From contig NC_052409.1 of NCBI RefSeq assembly GCF_009389715.1, positions 1,838,001-1,902,000 of the forward strand: DNA of 64,000 nt, written 5' to 3'. A program made the translations under genes and the position numbers. Shown one piece after another: positions 63,212-64,000 of the stretch (its first letter is position 1; every line of letters starts with the position of its first letter). Under the pieces are notes generated by a model that saw only the letters and a program-made list of their open reading frames with translations, did not search any database and was not told the DNA's origin. This DNA is from Phoenix dactylifera. Taxonomy: Eukaryota > Streptophyta > Magnoliopsida > Arecales > Arecaceae.

Positions 63212-64000
63212 GTTATGGCTATGGTTATGATCTCCTGATAGTCAACAATCGAAAGTCTGAACATCCTCTTTACTTCCTATAGTCACTACACAAATGTATC
63301 TGATGTTCCTTCCCCTCCAATTACACAAGGCCACAAAGTCAGCATCCTCAGAGACAACACATTAACACAAATTGCATGGCAAGTTACATTTCCAATATCA
63401 GACCCTGAGGTTAACATATTAGGAATAATATAGCCATCAAGTTAATACATGAACAAATTGTCCTGTAACACCACGCTATTGCCATTTACCAATGATCATT
63501 TCTACCCCCTTTGAAGTATAACTGCTTTTGATTCTCCACGAACTGACAATATATAACTGCTTTTTGATTCTCCACGAACTGACAATATAGCTAAGTTGAT
63601 GATCCTATAGAACACTCAACTGTTGAAAAGATGTAATTAACGAAAGAGTTGCATTAAGCCAGATACCAGAAAGAAATAATTCATTAAATTCAATAAAACA
63701 ACCAGCTCTGCAAGATACCAGCAGCTCAAGAACAGGTTCCCACTCAAAAGTTTAGTATTAGTTAAAAAACATTTTTTTCCTGAAAAATCAAAAGAAATCC
63801 GATAATCCAATAAAGAACCACAAAGCAATTCCAGAGCCACGTTTCATGAGTTCTGATCGCAAGACAGTAGCAGCACTTTGTACGAAGATTCATTGACATG
63901 GAATACCAAACAAAAGACTCCAGCCACAATCGCCCTAATCTAATTAAAGAACCACCGAATTCTATATTGATCAATACACGATCATCGGTCAAAGCCCTCA
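63212..64000. other. Right end of window, no gene seen
   Basis: AT-rich sequence. The 63215-63760 stretch resembles 60090-60640. The short open frames near the end have no family match, though an exon of a gene beyond the window cannot be excluded. Confidence 0.4.

Noticed and set aside
1-64000. tRNA, rRNA, snoRNA or microRNA genes
   Set aside because: None could be supported by eye; a covariance-model scan would be needed to exclude small ones.

Overview
This is nuclear DNA of a flowering plant. The genes have many introns with GT..AG borders and T-rich acceptors, the intergenic DNA is AT-rich and full of short repeats and degraded transposons, and every recognisable protein is a plant family member. 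The GC-rich AHL gene and the general style suggest a monocot, possibly a palm, but that is inference. No bacterial, organellar or CRISPR-like content was seen.

Layout. From 347 to 6614 (+) lie the 3' seven exons of a class-3 lipase gene whose 5' end is outside the window. It converges with a cyclophilin gene (7217-7741, -) that has a 5'UTR intron and a promoter rich in telo-box and site II motifs. 10.6-17.5 kb (+) is a BET1-type Qc-SNARE with a 14-nt first coding exon. 22305-23105 (+) is an intronless AT-hook (AHL) gene whose expected ATG reads CTG. 30750-31298 (-) is a single C2H2 zinc-finger repressor of the TAC1/SUPERMAN type. 34.5-44.9 kb (+) is an SR45a-like splicing factor. 46543-48503 (-), with a leader reaching about 50.3 kb, is a SAP30/AFR-type HDAC-complex subunit. 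53196-58751 (-) is a RHB1A-like RING-H2 ubiquitin ligase. The six multi-exon models were built by joining exons at visible splice sites with frame checked across every junction; total coding lengths are all multiples of three.

The genes form no operon or pathway cluster. They are an ordinary mix of lipid metabolism, protein folding, ER-Golgi traffic, chromatin and transcription, splicing and ubiquitination. The large spaces at 17.5-22.3, 23.1-30.7, 31.3-34.4 and 58.9-64.0 kb hold no gene I can support.

The most distinctive non-genic content is a family of short non-autonomous hAT-like DNA transposons built from GGTACC/CCGAACC words with CAAGGT..ACCTTG ends. Three copies are present (13190-13859, 41858-42033, 62493-63203), each with a recognisable 8-bp target-site duplication, and the third contains a second, different hAT-like element. 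A worn RTE-type LINE, a MITE in the lipase intron, several tandem duplications in introns and a 26-nt G run are also described.
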